This document shows, piece by piece, positions 62,091-64,000 of a DNA stretch of 64,000 bases (position 1 is the stretch's first letter; each line of letters starts with the position of its first letter). The position numbers and the translations under genes are program-made. This DNA is from Catalinimonas alkaloidigena (GTDB lineage Bacteria > Bacteroidota > Bacteroidia > Cytophagales > Flexibacteraceae), in the NCBI RefSeq assembly GCF_900100765.1, contig NZ_FNFO01000015.1, positions 1 through 64,000 on the forward strand. The letters run 5' to 3'. The notes under the pieces are model-generated. The model saw only the letters and a list, made by a program, of their open reading frames with translations, was not told the DNA's origin and did no database searches.

Positions 62091-62522
62091 ATGTCCAATT
62101 CATCCCAGTCTAAGTCTAAAGATCCTGCCCGTCAGGGGCGTCCCCGTGTAGAAGAACCGAAACTTCGCCGCAATCTGCTTAAAGTCTACCTGAGCGATGA
62201 AGAAGAGAAGGCTATCCTAGCGGCTTTCGAGGCTTCTGGCAAGCAAAGTCTGAGTGAATACACACGCGACATCCTATTAGCACGTAAAACGGCGTATATC
62301 AATGTCAGGGAGCTTCTGACTACTCTCTCAAAGCTCGGCCAGGAAGTTAGTGGTGCCAAAGCGGAAGTCACGAAGATCGCTGATCAGATCCGGGAAACGG
62401 TCCAGCAGGGCAACATACTGGACGATACAACCGTGCAGGCGTTTACCTGCCAGTTGGAGGCATACGTGCGCATCAAGCGGTCAATAGACGCCTCATTCCG
62501 CAAGCTCATCCAGCTTAAGTAA
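62091..62522 (+). CDS. MobC-like mobilization accessory protein
   Basis: A 143-residue protein with a ribbon-helix-helix-like N-terminus after a polar Ser/Lys-rich leader: RRNLLKVYLSDEEEKAILAA then FEASGKQSLSEYTRDILLAR. This is the usual pattern of plasmid MobC/relaxosome accessory proteins, which bind oriT DNA and help the relaxase nick. The C-terminal half is a helical region (LRELLTTLSKLGQEVSGAKA, VTKIADQIRETVQQG). It lies 324 bases upstream of the relaxase gene on the same strand, so oriT probably lies nearby, perhaps at the palindrome at 62010. Confidence 0.85.
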   Translation: MSNSSQSKSKDPARQGRPRVEEPKLRRNLLKVYLSDEEEKAILAAFEASGKQSLSEYTRDILLARKTAYINVRELLTTLSKLGQEVSGAKAEVTKIADQIRETVQQGNILDDTTVQAFTCQLEAYVRIKRSIDASFRKLIQLK

Positions 62523-62846
62523 AGCATACTATATGTTATGTATTGTATTAAACATAATGATTCTTATTATAAAACATAAAGTATATTATACATCACATAT
62601 TATGCAAAATATAATATGTGGATTGCTATAAAGATGAAAACAAAAAACATATATTATTTACTACATACTACATACTACATACTACATACTACATACTACA
62701 TACTACATACTACATACTACATACTACATACTACATACTACATACTACATACTACATACTACATACTACATACTACATACTATCTAATGAATGTTGTGTA
62801 TTAGTTAATGTGTTTTCTTACTTTACGGATTAAATAAAATGTATTT
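62523..62846. other. AT-rich spacer between mobC and relaxase
   Basis: About 320 bases: AT-rich flanks with ATATTATAC-type words (62523-62640), then the heptamer array (62659-62782), then 64 bases before the relaxase ATG. This is the best candidate place for oriT together with the palindrome at 62010. No gene is supported. Confidence 0.45.
62659..62782. repeat. 7-bp tandem repeat (TACTACA)n
   Basis: About 17.7 perfect copies of TACTACA between the MobC-like gene and the relaxase gene. Because the unit is 7 bp, all three frames are open and read as LHTTYYI-type repeats; those reading frames are artefacts. Such heptamer arrays vary in copy number by slippage. Confidence 0.9.
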
Positions 62847-64000
62847 ATGGTGGTAAAGATCCTGGCCGCGGCCACGACCTTTCAGGGCGTACACTATAGC
62901 GAGCGAAAGAACGAACAAGGACAAAGTGCACTGTTACTCGCGGAAAATTTTCCAATGCAGGGCTTCGTGACGGATTTTGGACGCAAGGACTATATCCAGT
63001 ATATGGAAAGTGTCTGTGCCACCAACGGAAGGGTGAAAAAGCGGCAGTTTCATGCAGTGCTTTCGGCCAAAGCCCATGATGTCAATTTTGCTGAGCTGAC
63101 GCAACTGGCTAAAGCTTTCCTGGACGAAATGGGGTACGGCCGGAACCCCTACCTCGTGTACGGCCATACGGATACGGCTAACCACCATGTACATATGGTC
63201 TCTACCCGGGTTACGCCGGAAGGAAAAAAAGTAGACCACGCTTATGAGCGAATCCGCTCCCAGAAAGTCATTGCCTCTCTTCTTCAAACCAACCCGGCCC
63301 TGGCCGCGGCCCAGGCAGCTGAAAAAGCACTGACCTACACAGTTACGCAAAACGGGTCCATTCGCCAGCTGCTGGCACAAGAAGGATACCAGACCCGACT
63401 GACAATCGCTGGGGAGATGGAGGTCATCAAGTACGGTCTGGTACAGCACGTCATTGGCCAAGAGCAACTGGCCACCTGTCTCACCCAAGCCGATGCGCCC
63501 GAAACCCAGGCGCGGCTTTCCGGACGCTTACAGCAACTACGCTCCCTGTTCGCCAGGTATCGCCCTTTGTTAAACCCTGATGCTTTTCAGCGCTACTTGA
63601 GCGCACATCATCAGCTTGCCATTCTCCACCACACTTCCGCATACACCGTATTGGATCATGCCCAACGGACCGTATTTGCCGGTTCGGAGGTAATGCAGCG
63701 GGAAGAACTCCTGGCCCCGCTTACGACCGAGGCAAAGCGACAGGCCGCTCACTGGCATGCAACGCGTTGCCAGGAGGCCTGGGTTTCAGAGCATCGCGGG
63801 CGTACCCTGGCTGAAACCGTGTCTGCCCTGGGCTACCGACTGGATCCGCAGGGCGCCCTTTACCTGGGAGAAGAGGCCGTTGGAGTACAACTGACAGACG
63901 AAATGCACTGCGTTCAGCAGGCAGTCAACGTAAGGATTTCCCCAACCTTGGACCCTCAGCATAGCTGGCCCCTGCTGGTCGTTGCCTATGAACTAAAAGT
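62847..64000 (+). CDS. plasmid relaxase (MOBP-like), 3' end beyond window
   Basis: The relaxase nicks oriT and stays bound to the transferred strand. From the ATG at 62847 the frame is open to the end of the window (384 codons). Motif III is GHTDTANHHVHMVSTRV (three histidines at 113, 114, 116), preceded by the RQFHAVLSAKAHDVNFAELT segment; a candidate catalytic Tyr is Y17 in FQGVHYSERKNEQG. The order is that of Bacteroidota mobilization relaxases (Pfam relaxase fold). After the catalytic domain the sequence continues as a helical region (LSGRLQQLRSLFARYRPLLN), and the C-terminus is cut by the window. It follows the MobC-like gene, as expected for a mobilization module. Confidence 0.93.
   Translation, partial: MVVKILAAATTFQGVHYSERKNEQGQSALLLAENFPMQGFVTDFGRKDYIQYMESVCATNGRVKKRQFHAVLSAKAHDVNFAELTQLAKAFLDEMGYGRNPYLVYGHTDTANHHVHMVSTRVTPEGKKVDHAYERIRSQKVIASLLQTNPALAAAQAAEKALTYTVTQNGSIRQLLAQEGYQTRLTIAGEMEVIKYGLVQHVIGQEQLATCLTQADAPETQARLSGRLQQLRSLFARYRPLLNPDAFQRYLSAHHQLAILHHTSAYTVLDHAQRTVFAGSEVMQREELLAPLTTEAKRQAAHWHATRCQEAWVSEHRGRTLAETVSALGYRLDPQGALYLGEEAVGVQLTDEMHCVQQAVNVRISPTLDPQHSWPLLVVAYELK

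Noticed and set aside
62616-62833. Open frames rich in LHTTYYI repeats
   Set aside because: They are the three-frame translation of a 7-bp tandem repeat and have no normal start context.
1-64000. tRNA, rRNA, tmRNA or riboswitch genes
   Set aside because: None recognised by eye on either strand; a covariance search would be needed to exclude small RNAs.

Overview
The window looks like a Bacteroidota genome, most likely Cytophagales. The evidence is a type IX secretion sorting domain at 52.3-52.5 kb, several TAnnTTTG-type -7 boxes, large FtsX/MacB-type permeases with PadR and prefix domains, many AraC regulators, and a MobC/relaxase pair of Bacteroidota type. Species cannot be fixed from sequence alone. 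No rRNA, tRNA or CRISPR array was recognised.

Layout. 0-8.3 kb (minus strand): a type I-B-like CRISPR-Cas operon in the order WYL regulator, cas6, cas5, cas3, a cas8-like large subunit, cas7, a small frameshifted gene, cas4, cas1 (cut by the window edge; cas2 and the array should lie beyond base 1). 8.5-10.1 kb: a decayed YhcG/DUF1016 nuclease that abuts a truncated secreted protein, then a lipoprotein. 10.7-24.9 kb: a redox and regulation cluster with four AraC regulators, a cupin, a quinone-oxidoreductase-like enzyme, an NmrA protein, a frameshifted Old Yellow Enzyme and six SDR proteins. 25-40 kb: an outer-membrane protein, a PadR-permease pair, a divergent HxlR/NmrA redox pair with twin palindromic operators, an AT-richer TetR-hydrolase pair, two more FtsX permeases and an internally deleted permease remnant.

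40.8-52.7 kb is accessory DNA: two small enzymes, an interrupted SF2 helicase fragment, phage-like genes broken by repeated single-base (often homopolymer) frameshifts, including a large polyvalent virion-type protein, then a membrane J-domain protein with a small lipoprotein, and a T9SS cargo protein. 52.9-56.1 kb holds an intact tyrosine recombinase, a HigBA toxin-antitoxin pair with a palindromic operator, and scraps of an IS5-type transposase, a ParA-like ATPase and a second recombinase.

56.8-64 kb is a plasmid backbone: ArdC-type antirestriction protein, a small acidic protein and a PRTase-like protein, a small membrane protein, a RepB/Rep_3-like initiator followed by eleven 15-bp iterons, a MobC-like accessory protein and a MOB relaxase that runs off the window. 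The window is therefore either part of a large plasmid that also carries chromosome-like genes, or a chromosome with an integrated mobilizable plasmid. The most notable items are the iteron origin with its neighbouring PRTase-like gene, the frameshifted accessory gene in the cas operon, the mutually exclusive hairpins at 12.2 kb and the decayed phage-like segment.
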